Below, piece after piece: positions 33,974 to 42,580 of a DNA stretch of 64,000 bases; position 1 is the first letter of the stretch, and the number at the start of each line of letters is the position of its first letter. The notes beneath the pieces are model-generated. The model was not told where the DNA came from. It worked only from the letters and a program-made list of their open reading frames with translations, and ran no database searches. Made by a program: the position numbers and the translations under genes. Origin of the DNA: Kribbella jiaozuonensis (GTDB lineage Bacteria; Actinomycetota; Actinomycetes; Propionibacteriales; Kribbellaceae); contig NZ_SZPZ01000003.1 in assembly GCF_005233875.1 (NCBI RefSeq), positions 1,234,489 through 1,298,488 of the forward strand, in the 5' to 3' direction.

Positions 33974-34330
33974 GTGTCGGACAGCTATGGCGTCATCGCC
34001 GCGGTGGTCGCGCTCGGCCTGGTCGGGCTGCTCGGCGCGTTCGCGCTGAACAAGGCGCTGACGGTCACCTACCCGACCGAGGGCAAACTCAAGACCTACG
34101 AGTCCGGCGTAGACCCGGTCGGCGAGGGCTGGGCCCAGGTCCACATCCGCTACTACCTGTTCGCCTACCTCTACGTGATCTTCGCCGTAGACGCGATCTA
34201 CCTCTTCCCCTGGGCCACAGTTTTCAGCACCCTCGGCTACGCCACTCTCATCGAGATGTTCATCTTCCTGGCCTTCGTAGCGGTAGGCCTCCTCTACGCC
34301 TACCGCAAGGGCGTCATCCGCTGGACCTAG
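33974..34330 (+). CDS. nuoA: NADH-quinone oxidoreductase subunit NuoA, second set
   Basis: Three-helix membrane subunit that lines the quinone entrance; 118 residues. Core KLKTYESGVDPVGEGW and VIFAVDAIYLFPW identify it. The loop cysteine of YEC reads Ser44, and the FDLE acidic pair of helix 2 reads Phe-Ala71-Val-Asp73, so it is clearly divergent. GTG start. It stands alone; the next gene of its set, nuoB2, is 10.6 kb downstream on the same strand, with 11 unrelated genes between. Confidence 0.9.
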   Translation: MSDSYGVIAAVVALGLVGLLGAFALNKALTVTYPTEGKLKTYESGVDPVGEGWAQVHIRYYLFAYLYVIFAVDAIYLFPWATVFSTLGYATLIEMFIFLAFVAVGLLYAYRKGVIRWT

Positions 34331-34335
34331 TCGGT

Positions 34336-35235
34336 CTAGCTGTTCGCGAGGGCGGCGGCGATTGCCCAGTCTTGGGCGCCCACACCTACGGATTTGAAGA
34401 CTGTGCGGCCTTCTCGCGTTGGTGGGTTGGAGAGCGCGGGGCCGAGTTCGACGAGGTCGGTTTCGGCGAGGGCTCCGGAGTTGATTGCGTCGATTACCTC
34501 GCCGGACTCCTCGAGGGCGGCTTCGCGTTGGTCGACTACGACTGTGGATGCGGTGGTGAGGAGGTTGCGGGGGAGTTCTCGCATGGTGGGGCGGAAGGCG
34601 CCGATGGCGTTGACGTGGACCGTGGTGGGGAGGGCGTCGGCGTCGAAGAGTGGGGTGGTGGAGGACGTTGCGCAGCAGATGATGTCGGTGTCGGCGATTG
34701 ACTCTTCGACGCTGGTGCTTGGGGTGAACTTCGCCTCGGGGAATTCGGTCGCCAACTGGTCGGCGAGGGCCGTTGCGCGGTCAGCCGATCGGCCGGTGAT
34801 GGTGATCTGAGTGATGGGTCGCACGGCGAGAACTGCGCGGACCTGGTCTGCGGCTTGGGCGCCGGTGCCGATCAGGGTGAGGCGGGTGGCGCCGGCTTGA
34901 GCCAGTAGATCGGTTGCGACGCCGACGACTGCGCCGGTGCGCAGGGTGGTGATCGAGCTGCCGTCGGCGACCAGTTGTTCGCCGTTGCCGGTCCAGATCA
35001 CGGTGGCGCGGATCGCCGGTACCTGGTCGAGCGCGATCCCGATCTTCTTGACGACCGCGGTCCCGGTCGGCGTGTGGTACGCCGACATCACGAGCACCGT
35101 CCCGTCGCCGAAGATCTGCCGCGGTGGCAGCACGAAGTTCCCGGCCGCCAGCTCGCGGAACGCGTCCCGCACCGCGTCGACCGCCGTACTCATCGGAACC
35201 AGGCGGAGTACATCCTCAGCAGAAAGCACCTTCAC
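34336..35235 (-). CDS. Ornithine cyclodeaminase / mu-crystallin family protein
   Basis: 299-residue Rossmann-fold NAD(P)-dependent protein. Seen: VVKKIGIALDQ substrate-side Lys, LIADG-like QLVADGSSITTLRTGA, nucleotide site LTLIGTGAQAADQVRA, the CCATSSTTPLFDAD block and HVNAIGAFRPTMRELP. The family includes ornithine cyclodeaminase, alanine dehydrogenase and ketimine reductases; the substrate is unknown. GTG start, 22 bases from the divergent dipeptidase ATG, so the promoters overlap. Longer upstream frame rejected because it reads the dipeptidase antisense. Confidence 0.88.
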   Translation of the reverse strand: MKVLSAEDVLRLVPMSTAVDAVRDAFRELAAGNFVLPPRQIFGDGTVLVMSAYHTPTGTAVVKKIGIALDQVPAIRATVIWTGNGEQLVADGSSITTLRTGAVVGVATDLLAQAGATRLTLIGTGAQAADQVRAVLAVRPITQITITGRSADRATALADQLATEFPEAKFTPSTSVEESIADTDIICCATSSTTPLFDADALPTTVHVNAIGAFRPTMRELPRNLLTTASTVVVDQREAALEESGEVIDAINSGALAETDLVELGPALSNPPTREGRTVFKSVGVGAQDWAIAAALANS

Positions 35236-35257
35236 CCGCCGAGCATATTCTGGCGCG

Positions 35258-36280
35258 ATGGATCTGCACCGTGACGCAATCGTGGCCGATGGGCACAACG
35301 ACCTCTTGATGCTGGTGGCAAGACGGCCCAAGGACGTCTGGTCGACGTACTTCCGGGAGCGCTGGATCCCGCAGTTGCGCGACGGCGGGATCGACGTACA
35401 GGTGCTGCCGGTGTTCATCGACTCGGAGTTCCTGCCCGAGGGCGCGCTCCGCGAGACGCTGCGGATGATCGAGGCTGCACACCGGATCGCGGCGGCGAAC
35501 TCCGACGAGGTCGCGTTGTGTACGGCGCCTGGCGACATCGAGGCCACCACGGCCGCGGGCAAGATCGCGCTGGTACTCGCGCTCGAAGGCTGCCCGCAGA
35601 TCGACACCGACGTCGAACTCCTGCAGACGCTGCACCGGCTCGGCGTACGGATGGTCTCGTTCACGCATTTCGGTCGCAGCGCGCTGGGTGACGGTTCCGG
35701 CGAGGACGCAACCGGCGGGCGGTTGACGCATGCCGGCGTCGAGGCGGTTGGATTGCTCGAGGAGCTCGGCGTACTGATCGACGTATCCCACGTCGGCCGC
35801 GCCGGGGTCGAGCACATCCTCGAGCTGGCGACCAAGCCGGTAGTCGCGTCGCACTCGAGCGCGTTCGCGCTGCGCGACCACCACCGCAACCTGACCGACG
35901 AGCAGCTCCGCGGGATCGCCGCGACCGGCGGCGTGGTCTGCGTGAACTTCTTCGCTGGCTTCCTCACCACCGAGGAGAAGCCGACGGTCGACCACCTCGC
36001 CGACCACATCGTCCACATCCTCGACGTCGCCGGCGAGGATCATGTCGGCCTGGGCAGCGACTTCGTCGCCGAGGTCTTCGGCGAGAAGATCCCCGCCTGC
36101 GACCGGCCCGTCGTCATCCAGGGCCTGGACGCCGAGCTCTACGTTCCCGGCCTAGAAGGGCCGGGCGGCATGCCCCTGGTCACCGACGCGCTGGTCCGCC
36201 GGGGTTTGCCGGAAGCAACGATTCGGAAAACCCTGGGCCAGAATCTGACCCGGATTCTGACTACTCACAGTAATCTCTGA
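35258..36280 (+). CDS. Membrane dipeptidase family (M19) zinc hydrolase
   Basis: 340 residues, renal-dipeptidase type. Binuclear zinc ligands: HND near residue 15 (DGHNDLL), Glu in LALEGCP, His in VASHSSAFAL and RDHHRN, Asp in VGLGSDF. No signal peptide, so probably cytoplasmic. It hydrolyses dipeptides or related amides such as D-amino-acid adducts. Divergent from the ornithine-cyclodeaminase-like gene with almost no spacer, suggesting a joint amino-acid or dipeptide role. Confidence 0.9.
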   Translation: MDLHRDAIVADGHNDLLMLVARRPKDVWSTYFRERWIPQLRDGGIDVQVLPVFIDSEFLPEGALRETLRMIEAAHRIAAANSDEVALCTAPGDIEATTAAGKIALVLALEGCPQIDTDVELLQTLHRLGVRMVSFTHFGRSALGDGSGEDATGGRLTHAGVEAVGLLEELGVLIDVSHVGRAGVEHILELATKPVVASHSSAFALRDHHRNLTDEQLRGIAATGGVVCVNFFAGFLTTEEKPTVDHLADHIVHILDVAGEDHVGLGSDFVAEVFGEKIPACDRPVVIQGLDAELYVPGLEGPGGMPLVTDALVRRGLPEATIRKTLGQNLTRILTTHSNL

Positions 36281-36448
36281 CCAGACGTCAAGCCTAGTTG
36301 CCTGGTCACCGTTTGTGATTGCGCTGGGCAACAAACATGAGTTTCAAATGCGCGTCTTAACGGTATGCGTACGGACTGTCGCCAAGTGGTCAGTTCAGGG
36401 CTATCGTGATTACACGGGGGAACGGGGCGAATACCGGACGGTGAGGCT

Positions 36449-36664
36449 ATGTCGTGGCAACTGTGGGTAGTGATTGCACTCGCTGCTGCAGGTCTGGTGC
36501 TGGTGGCGGCGGCGCGAATGCGGCACGCCCGTAAAGTCTTCGACGACATCACCGATCTCAACCGCCCGATCCGCATGACTCCGCCGGTCACGGCCGACGA
36601 CCTGGCCCGGGCTCGTGCACGGCACGCCCACCCCGAGCCCAATCGCCGCCGCCAGCACGGCTAA
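36449..36664 (+). CDS. Small single-helix membrane protein
   Basis: 71 residues: one N-terminal membrane helix (WVVIALAAAGLVLVAAA), then a basic cytoplasmic tail (RMRHARKVFDDI... RARARHAHPEPNRRRQHG). GGTGAGG precedes the ATG. Not recognised. Its end overlaps the convergent LuxR gene by four bases. The 168 bases upstream hold an AT-richer region that probably carries its promoter. Confidence 0.6.
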   Translation: MSWQLWVVIALAAAGLVLVAAARMRHARKVFDDITDLNRPIRMTPPVTADDLARARARHAHPEPNRRRQHG

Positions 36665-39579
36665 TCGGCGTCGAGCAGTCCGTCCCGGCGCGCCACGGCC
36701 GCCGCCTCGGTCCGCGAGCGGACGCCGAGCTTCGCGAGGATGTTCGAGACGTGCACGCTGACCGTCTTCTCGCTGATGTACAGCTCGCGCGCCAGCTGCC
36801 GGTTGGTGCGTCCCTCCGCAAGCAACCGCAGTACTTCGGTCTCCCGCGACGTCAGCGCACTGGCGCCGGCGGTCTCGCCGCCACCGGTCTCGTCGAGCAG
36901 CGGCTTCGACCCCAGTTCACGACCGACCTCGGCGGCCATCGCTGTCTGCTCATTCGCCTCGGCGACCCGGCCCGCGGCCCGCAGCGCTGCGGACAAGCGG
37001 ACCCGCGACCACGCCTGCTCGAAGACATACCCGTACCCGAAGGCGTCCGTCGTCCGCTCCCAGGCGGCGACATGCTCCTCCGGCGTCGGCGCGTCCACTC
37101 CGGCCAGCCACCGCAGCCGATCCCACTCCGACTCCAGCCGCGCAAGCCAGGCGAGTCCTTCGACGCCCATCAACCGTCCCGGCGGCATGCCCTTCTCAGC
37201 GGTCGCCTGCCCGGCCGCGACCAGCTCCGCGCCGCGCGAGACCAGCTCCGCGGCCGCCGACGGCTCACCGACGGCGCGGTGGCACAGCAGCTGCAGCCCG
37301 AGCGTCGCGAACCGGATCCGCCCCAGGAACCACTCCGTCTGGAACACATCGGCGCACAGCGCTGACACGTCGGTGATCAGCTTCTCCGCCTCGGCCGGCT
37401 GATCCAGCTGCCGGTACGCGTCGACGGCCGGCTGGAGCCCGATGATCGGCAGCATGATGTCGAGGTCCCACCACTTCCGGGACATCTCGAACTCCTCGGC
37501 GACCGCGGTATCACCACGCCCGCTCCGCACCGAGAACTCCACCGCCCGCAGCGCCGCCGCAGCCGCCGCCGGCGTCATCGAATCAGTCTGCGCCGTCGCG
37601 GCCGCCTCGTCCCACTCGCCGAGCATGAACTGGGTCAACGCCAGCATCCGCCGCGCGTCGAACCCGTACACGGCCCATTGCCGTCCGAGCTCACCCGCTC
37701 GCTTGGCTGCGAACGACAACGCGGCCTTCGCGTTCAGCAGGTCGCCCTGCTCGTAGTGCGTCGACCCGAGCAAGAACCGGCTTCGCACCTCGGCAGCGGG
37801 ATCGCCGGTGAGCTGCGCCCGTACGGCGGCCTCCTCCAACTGCTTGGCCGCCGTCTCCGGATCGCCGGCCCGGCGGCGGAGCTGAGCGAGCGTGATCCCG
37901 GCGTCGCTGGCTGCGGACTCCTGACCGGCCTCGCGGGCGATCTCGAGCGCGCGATGCGCCCAGCGCTCTGCCTCCATCGGACGACCGAGCGCGTCGGACA
38001 CCCGGGCGTAGAGCGACGCGACCTGCGCCTTGAACGCACTGGACGGATCGTCGTGGACCAGCTTGAGCGCCTGCGAGATCGCCTCGCTGGCCTCCTTGTC
38101 CTGGTCGATGATCAGCGCGATATCGGCCAGCGGCAGGAGCAGCTCGGCCCGCTGCAGCTTCGGTGCGTCCGGCGGCAGATCGGCCAGCGCCTTCCGGAGC
38201 AGCTTGAGCGCGCGCAGGTGCTGCGAGGACAGCGTGGCCGCCATCGCGGTGTCGACGATCAGCCAGGTCTTGTCGACCGTGCTTGTCGGCGCTGCGTTCG
38301 GGAACAGCTCGAGGGCCATCTCGTAGTGCTTCAACGCCTCCTGCGGCGCGGCGACGGACAGCGCTTCCTGCCCGGCCCGGACGCGAGCCTCGAACGCAGT
38401 GGCCAGGTCGTGCGACCGCGTGGCATGCCCCGCCAGCTCAGCCGCCGTACCCGCGACTGTCTTGTCTTCCAGGGCTTGCACGTACGCCGCGTGCTCGCGG
38501 ACACGCTCGCCCGGCAGCAGATCGTCGTACACGGCCTCGGCCAGCAGGGCGTGGCGGAAGTAGTACCGATCGTTGGTCGGTACGTCGATGATGTGCGCGT
38601 CGATCAGCTCGCGCAGCGCGTCGTCGAGCTCGCGATCCGGCAGCTTCGCGACCGCCGTGAGGAGATCGTGCGGGACGCGGCGGCCGGCGACCGCGATCAC
38701 GCGGGCGACCTGGCGCGCGTCGTCCGACAGCGGGTCGAGGCGGACCAGCAGCAGATCGGCGAGATCGGGCGGCACAGTGTCGCCGTCACCCATCGAGGCC
38801 GCGGCGGCCAGCTCCTCGGTGAAGAATGCGTTCCCGCCGGCGCGCTCGAGGATGCGACGCTCCTCGACCGCGGACAGCGGCTCGGCGAGCAACGAGTGGA
38901 GCAGCGTGCGGGACTCGTCGGCGTCGAGGGGGAGCAGGTTCACCCGGCGTACCCGAGGGTTGCGGGACCACTCGGCGATCGGCCGGCGGAGCGGATGGCG
39001 GCGGTGCAGGTCGTCGCTGCGGTACGACACGACCAGGGCCAGGCGCTGCGAGGTCAGTCGGGTGATGAGGAAACCGATCAGGTCCCGGGTCGAGTCGTCG
39101 GCCCAGTGGGCGTCCTCGATGATCACCAGGATCGGCTCGCTGGTGGCGAGCGCGGTGAACGCTCCGAGCACGGCATCGAACAGCGCGGCGCGGTCGAGCT
39201 GACCCTCTTGCGGCACGGGCTGCGCGCTGAGCAGACGGTGAGCGGGGAGCAGCCGGCTGATCGCGGGGAAGTTGGCCAGCACACTCTCGACGAGGTCGGG
39301 GCGGTCGCCGGCGAGGCGGCCGAAGATCTCGGAGAACGGCTGGTACGGCAGGCCGGCGTCGCCGAAGTCGGTGCAGTGTCCGACGAGTACGCCGAAACCG
39401 CGCTCGTGCGCACCGGTTGCCACCTCGTCCAGCATCCGGGTCTTGCCGACGCCGGCATCACCGGACAGCAGTACGGCGCCGGCGCGACGCGTTTTCGCGT
39501 CGTCCACGGCGCTCAGCAGGGCAGCCATCTCGGTCGAGCGGCCGACGAGAGGTGTCGAGTTCCAGGGCACGTCGTCCAT
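36661..39579 (-). CDS. Large ATP-binding LuxR-family (LAL) regulator
   Basis: 972 residues, MalT-like layout. N-terminal AAA/NACHT-type ATPase with Walker A GDAGVGKT at 40-47 and Walker B ILVIIEDAHWAD; long TPR-like helical middle; C-terminal LuxR HTH (LTSRETEVLRLLAEGRTNRQLA, ISEKTVSVHVSNILAKLG split over the last 65 residues). Binds an inducer and ATP, then activates genes. ATG at 39579 has AGGGGC upstream and gives the usual start right before PLVGRSTEM. Downstream of the three microprotein genes but separated from them by a terminator. Confidence 0.92.
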   Translation of the reverse strand: MDDVPWNSTPLVGRSTEMAALLSAVDDAKTRRAGAVLLSGDAGVGKTRMLDEVATGAHERGFGVLVGHCTDFGDAGLPYQPFSEIFGRLAGDRPDLVESVLANFPAISRLLPAHRLLSAQPVPQEGQLDRAALFDAVLGAFTALATSEPILVIIEDAHWADDSTRDLIGFLITRLTSQRLALVVSYRSDDLHRRHPLRRPIAEWSRNPRVRRVNLLPLDADESRTLLHSLLAEPLSAVEERRILERAGGNAFFTEELAAAASMGDGDTVPPDLADLLLVRLDPLSDDARQVARVIAVAGRRVPHDLLTAVAKLPDRELDDALRELIDAHIIDVPTNDRYYFRHALLAEAVYDDLLPGERVREHAAYVQALEDKTVAGTAAELAGHATRSHDLATAFEARVRAGQEALSVAAPQEALKHYEMALELFPNAAPTSTVDKTWLIVDTAMAATLSSQHLRALKLLRKALADLPPDAPKLQRAELLLPLADIALIIDQDKEASEAISQALKLVHDDPSSAFKAQVASLYARVSDALGRPMEAERWAHRALEIAREAGQESAASDAGITLAQLRRRAGDPETAAKQLEEAAVRAQLTGDPAAEVRSRFLLGSTHYEQGDLLNAKAALSFAAKRAGELGRQWAVYGFDARRMLALTQFMLGEWDEAAATAQTDSMTPAAAAAALRAVEFSVRSGRGDTAVAEEFEMSRKWWDLDIMLPIIGLQPAVDAYRQLDQPAEAEKLITDVSALCADVFQTEWFLGRIRFATLGLQLLCHRAVGEPSAAAELVSRGAELVAAGQATAEKGMPPGRLMGVEGLAWLARLESEWDRLRWLAGVDAPTPEEHVAAWERTTDAFGYGYVFEQAWSRVRLSAALRAAGRVAEANEQTAMAAEVGRELGSKPLLDETGGGETAGASALTSRETEVLRLLAEGRTNRQLARELYISEKTVSVHVSNILAKLGVRSRTEAAAVARRDGLLDAD

Positions 39580-39660
39580 CTTCGCCCCTGGAGCCGACAC
39601 AAATCGACGGTATCCCGTCCGCGGAGCCCCGGTTCTGCTGTCAGCGTGAGACTTTGCGGG

Positions 39661-39700
39661 AAAAAGAGCGCCGTCCCTGATCGCGTGATCAGGGACGGCG
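39661..39700 (-). terminator. Rho-independent terminator after the microprotein A gene
   Basis: A 14-bp perfect stem (39669-39682 with 39687-39700) around the loop GCGT, followed on the minus strand by CTCTTTTT. It lies 11 bases beyond the stop of the gene at 39711-39881 and closes the B-A transcript before the LuxR gene. Confidence 0.9.
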
Positions 39701-39710
39701 GCTGGGGCGG

Positions 39711-39881
39711 TCATCGGGCCGTGGTGGGTCGGAGGGCCCGGCGCGAGTGCCGCGGCTCGGGCTGCGAACCCTTCGCCGGGCGCTGCTTGCGGGTCACGTT
39801 CCCGAAGTCACGCTTGGTCCGCTCGAGGCGGTACGCGGTCTCCGCCTTGATCGTGTCCTGGCTCAGAGGAGTGTTGAACAT
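39711..39881 (-). CDS. Microprotein A, member of a three-copy local family
   Basis: 56 residues, very basic. The core DTIKAETAYRLERTKRDFG (residues ~9-27) aligns with the two neighbours at 39895 and 40377 in the pattern [ST]-x2-[IV]-[KR]-A-E-x2-YR-x-ER-x3-DF. A disordered basic tail follows (RKQRPAKGSQPEPRHSRRA). Strong GGGAGGG ribosome site seven bases before the ATG at 39881. Fourteen bases after gene B's stop, so one transcript, ended by a strong terminator. Function unknown; the amphipathic basic helix could bind nucleic acid or a membrane. Confidence 0.78.
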   Translation of the reverse strand: MFNTPLSQDTIKAETAYRLERTKRDFGNVTRKQRPAKGSQPEPRHSRRALRPTTAR

Positions 39882-39894
39882 TGTTTCCCTCCCT

Positions 39895-40023
39895 TCAGGC
39901 TTTCCGGCCGAACAGCTGGCTGATGGTCCGGCGGGCCCCGGTGTTCCGGTGCTGCCGGAAGTCACGGCTGAGACGCTCCCTGCGGTACGCGACCTCTGCC
40001 TTGACCGATTCGTTCGTGTACAT
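39895..40023 (-). CDS. Microprotein B, member of a three-copy local family
   Basis: 42 residues: N-terminal ESVKAEVAYRRERLSRDF, then a basic tail ending QLFGRKA. Same core as genes A and C. GGAGGAA six bases before the ATG supports translation from 40023; an in-frame GTG at 40095 would add 24 residues but has no comparable ribosome site. Preceded by a promoter-like element (40106-40137) shared with gene C. Unknown function. Confidence 0.75.
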   Translation of the reverse strand: MYTNESVKAEVAYRRERLSRDFRQHRNTGARRTISQLFGRKA

Positions 40024-40105
40024 GTCTTCCTCCGTCTTTCGGTGCCAGCTCCTTGCTGACAGGTACCAATCTGCTCGTCTGAGGTAGGCCCGCACATCGG
40101 AACTC

Positions 40106-40137
40106 CTCCCTATCCCCGGGGGCCGCTCTGCCTTAGG
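40106..40137 (-). promoter_or_regulatory. Promoter-like element of microprotein B, shared with C
   Basis: On the minus strand: CCTAAGGC, 16 bases, ATAGGGAG, then a leader of about 80 bases. The same two blocks at the same spacing occur upstream of gene C (40604-40635), and both leaders go on with a GATGTG..GGGCC-like stretch. ATAGGG may act as -10; CCTAAGGC as an activator box or an unusual -35. Confidence 0.55.
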
Positions 40138-40170
40138 TGTTCTTAGGGGGTCCTAGGAGGTGCCTAAGGC
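40130..40170. repeat. Four phased CCT(A/T)AGG boxes upstream of microprotein B
   Basis: Read on the minus strand: CCTTAGG, CCTAGG, CCTAAG and CCTAAGG begin 12, 10 and 10 bases apart, so they fall on one face of the helix. The outermost pair also forms an 8-bp inverted repeat (GCCTTAGG at 40130-40137, CCTAAGGC at 40163-40170). Looks like a multi-site operator. Confidence 0.5.
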
Positions 40171-40233
40171 GCTCGAAAACGGCGGGGTCCGCGGGCCTGC
40201 GGGCTGTTGGGAGATGCCCTGGAAGACGGCGGC

Positions 40234-40330
<97 letters not shown>

Positions 40331-40376
40331 GCGCCCCGCGCCTGTGGGGAGGGGGCCTGGGGCGGTGACCTGGCGG

Positions 40377-40535
40377 TCACATCGCCGGACGGGCACGCAG
40401 CTCGGGCGCACAGGGCGCGGGCGGCTGCTGCTTCTGCTTGCGCTGGAACCAGAACGGACGCTGGAAGTCGTGCCGGATGCGTTCCTGCCGGTACTTGATC
40501 TCGGCCCGCACCGCGTCGGTCGAGTACATGAACAT
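40377..40535 (-). CDS. Microprotein C, member of a three-copy local family
   Basis: 52 residues: STDAVRAEIKYRQERIRHDF core, then an aromatic/basic stretch QRPFWFQRKQKQQ and a Pro/Ala tail. GGAGGAGATC directly before the ATG at 40535 decides the start; the next ATG two codons on is possible. Own promoter-like element at 40604-40635. Separated from genes B and A by the G tract but on the same strand. Unknown function. Confidence 0.74.
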   Translation of the reverse strand: MFMYSTDAVRAEIKYRQERIRHDFQRPFWFQRKQKQQPPAPCAPELRARPAM

Positions 40536-40603
40536 GATCTCCTCCGAGCTCCTGTCGATGAGAAGACAGTGCGCCCCTGAGGAGGCGGCCCACATCCGCA
40601 CAA

Positions 40604-40635
40604 CTCCCTATGCCAGAGGCAACTAACGCCTTAGG
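40604..40635 (-). promoter_or_regulatory. Promoter-like element of microprotein C
   Basis: Minus-strand CCTAAGGC (complement of 40628-40635), 16 bases, ATAGGGAG (complement of 40604-40611), about 70 bases before the ATG. Block sequence and spacing equal those of gene B's element. Only one CCTAAGG box is present here. Confidence 0.55.
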
Positions 40636-40654
40636 TACGCCGGGACCGCCTACC

Positions 40655-41338
40655 CCGCGTGCTACGCGGATGCTTTCTTCGTCGCGCTGCTCCTCAGCGC
40701 ACCCGCTCCGCACGCACCCGCCCACCCCCGGCTCAGCGCCGTGCATCCCCTTCCGGCTATCGCCGGACGTGCCGGCTGTCGCCGGAGTTGCCGGCTTATC
40801 GCCGGGTGTGCGGCTTATCGCCGAGTTGCCGGCTGCCGCCGGAGTTCCTCGCTGCGCTCGGAGCGACCGCACCGTGGCGGGGCGTGCTCGTCGTCGGTGA
40901 AGTGGACCCGCAGCGGCGGCCCTCAACCCGGACGCGTCGCCCTGCCGGAGTACATCGACGCAGGTGGCCGAGACCGGTGGCGCGCAGGCCAACGGGTCCA
41001 CAAGTCGCTCGACCGTCTACGGTCAGGCCGCACCCCGAGGCGGTCACCGCGCGGCAGCGCGCACGGGTACGGGCGGCAGCCCGCAGACCCGGCGATAAGC
41101 CGGAAACCCGGCGATAGCCGGCCACTCCGGCGGCAGCCGGCACTCCCGGCGATGAGCCGAACACTCCGGCGGCAGCCGGCCACTCCCGGCGATAAGCCGG
41201 AAGCACCCGGCGGCAGCCGGCACGGTCCGGCGATAGCCGGAAGGGGATGCACGGCGCTGAGCCGGGGGTGGGTGGGGTGCGTGTGGAGTGGGTGCGCTGA
41301 GGAGTGGAGCGACGAAGAAAGCGCCTGCGGAGCAGGCG
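40655..41338. repeat. Large imperfect inverted repeat enclosing two arrays of small hairpins
   Basis: The 822-base gap between gene C and the GntR gene holds no credible gene. Its ends are inverted copies of each other: 40672-40766 matches the complement of 41227-41322 at roughly 90%, with the inner ~46 bases identical. Both arms start with a short hairpin followed by CTTTCTTCGTCG. Inside, 40753-40842 has five hairpin units of CCGGC-loop-GCCGG at an exact 19-base period, and 41089-41240 has eight in the opposite orientation at 19-21 bases. The central ~245 bases show nothing recognisable. Confidence 0.85.
41310..41338 (-). terminator. Probable terminator of the NCS1-isochorismatase-GntR operon
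   Basis: Hairpin CGCCTGC/GCAGGCG with loop of three (41322-41338), 20 bases beyond the GntR stop, followed on the minus strand by CTTTCTTC. It is also the outer end of the large inverted repeat; the opposite arm has a comparable hairpin at 40655-40669 pointing the other way. Confidence 0.6.
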
Positions 41339-41357
41339 GGGGAACACGCGCGGGAGG

Positions 41358-42065
41358 TCAGCTGCGGTAGGACAGGCTCAGTTCGTAGTGTTCTGGGTCC
41401 AGGAGTTCGTCGGCGTGTTCGGCGAAGCGGTCGTCGGCGGTCCAGCTGGTGCGGGTGGTGTGGAGGAACCAGGTGTTGTCGGGGCGGTTCAGGTGACCGG
41501 CTTCGACGGGGGTGAGTGGGCGGCCGCGGAGGCGTTGTTCGCAGTGGTCGAGGTAGAGGCCGGCACGGTTGAGTGTGACGCTGATCGAGTCGTTGTACAG
41601 ACCGCGTTCGGGCAGATCGCGGAGGGAGTCCAGCGCCGGGATCCGGCTGCGTTCGAGCGAGATCGCCGTACCGTCCGTCAGCTGTCGGACCCGCTCGATC
41701 ACCACCACCTCCGCCGACTCGAGGCCGAGCCGCGACGCCAGCCCCGGATCGTCCTCGCGTTCGATCCGGACCGTTCGCATCCGGGTCTCGACGCCCTGCG
41801 CCGACAGCGCGTGCGTCCACCCCAACCGCCCGTCCAGCGGTCGCCCGTCGAACAGCACATACGACCCCTTGCCGGTATGCGTCGCGATCAGCTCGTCCTC
41901 GGCCAGCACCGCGAGTGCCGCCCGGACCGTGTTCCGGCTGACCGAGAATCGGCGAGCCAGTTCCACCTCGCCCGGCAGTTGCGCGCCTCGCCGTACGACG
42001 CCGGACCTGATCTCCCGCGCGAGGACCCGCGCGACCCGTTCGTGTTTCAGGGAGATCCGGCGCAT
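41358..42065 (-). CDS. GntR family regulator, HutC-type
   Basis: 235 residues. N-terminal GntR winged helix (REIRSGVVRRGAQLPGEVEL, RFSVSRNTVRAALAVLAEDE) and a C-terminal UTRA effector domain (ERVRQLTDGTAISLERSRI... LNRPDNTWFLHTTRTSW). ATG overlaps the isochorismatase stop (ATGA). Last gene of the permease operon, which it probably represses; tandem repeats just after the promoter at 44060-44079 are the likely target. The effector should be the permease substrate. Confidence 0.9.
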   Translation of the reverse strand: MRRISLKHERVARVLAREIRSGVVRRGAQLPGEVELARRFSVSRNTVRAALAVLAEDELIATHTGKGSYVLFDGRPLDGRLGWTHALSAQGVETRMRTVRIEREDDPGLASRLGLESAEVVVIERVRQLTDGTAISLERSRIPALDSLRDLPERGLYNDSISVTLNRAGLYLDHCEQRLRGRPLTPVEAGHLNRPDNTWFLHTTRTSWTADDRFAEHADELLDPEHYELSLSYRS

Positions 42066-42580
42066 CACCGCAACTGCTCCACGCTCACGATCTCGATCAT
42101 CGGTGCATAGAGACGCATGATGTCGAGCGCCTTGTGGTGGTTCTCGTCGGTCGATCCCGCGCACGCCTCTTCGACCACTTGGACCTGTACGCCGGCGTCG
42201 ACCGCGGCCAGCGCCGTACTGATCACGCAGCAGTCCGTCGTCACCCCGCCCAGCACCAGCCGCCCATCCGCCCGCGCCGCGAGCGCAGGACCCCAGGCAC
42301 CAAAGGTCGTCTTGTCCAGAGTTGGAGCGCCCTTGAACTCGTCGACGAGCTGATAGTCGTCAGCATCCGGCGGCTGCAACGCAAATGGAAACTCCTCGTA
42401 GTACGGCACCCACGCACCGCTCGGCTTCTCCGGCGCCACGAACCGCGTGAAGACGACATCCGCCCCGAAGATCGAGATCAGCTGCTTCGTCGGCTCGATC
42501 ACCCGCTCGAACCCCGGCGTCGCCCAGCCGGACTTCGGATCCGCGAAGATCCGCTGCAAATCGATCAGTGCCAGCACCAT
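42065..42580 (-). CDS. Isochorismatase-family cysteine hydrolase
   Basis: 171 residues. Catalytic triad: Asp7 (LIDLQ), Lys90 (PTLDKTTFGAW) and Cys117 or Cys118 (GGVTTDCCVISTA). Members include nicotinamidases, carbamoyl- or ureidohydrolases and biuret hydrolases. Between an NCS1 nucleobase permease and a GntR regulator, all with four-base overlaps, a role in degrading an imported N-heterocycle or amide is likely. Confidence 0.9.
   Translation of the reverse strand: MVLALIDLQRIFADPKSGWATPGFERVIEPTKQLISIFGADVVFTRFVAPEKPSGAWVPYYEEFPFALQPPDADDYQLVDEFKGAPTLDKTTFGAWGPALAARADGRLVLGGVTTDCCVISTALAAVDAGVQVQVVEEACAGSTDENHHKALDIMRLYAPMIEIVSVEQLR

Noticed and set aside
41089..41240. CRISPR array
   Set aside because: The repeated unit is itself a 14-15 bp hairpin with only 4-7 bp between copies; there are no ~30 bp unique spacers and no cas genes.
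40741..41370. Open frames of 100-210 codons in the inverted-repeat region
   Set aside because: Their sequences are reiterated translations of the 19-bp hairpin units on both strands, without ribosome sites.
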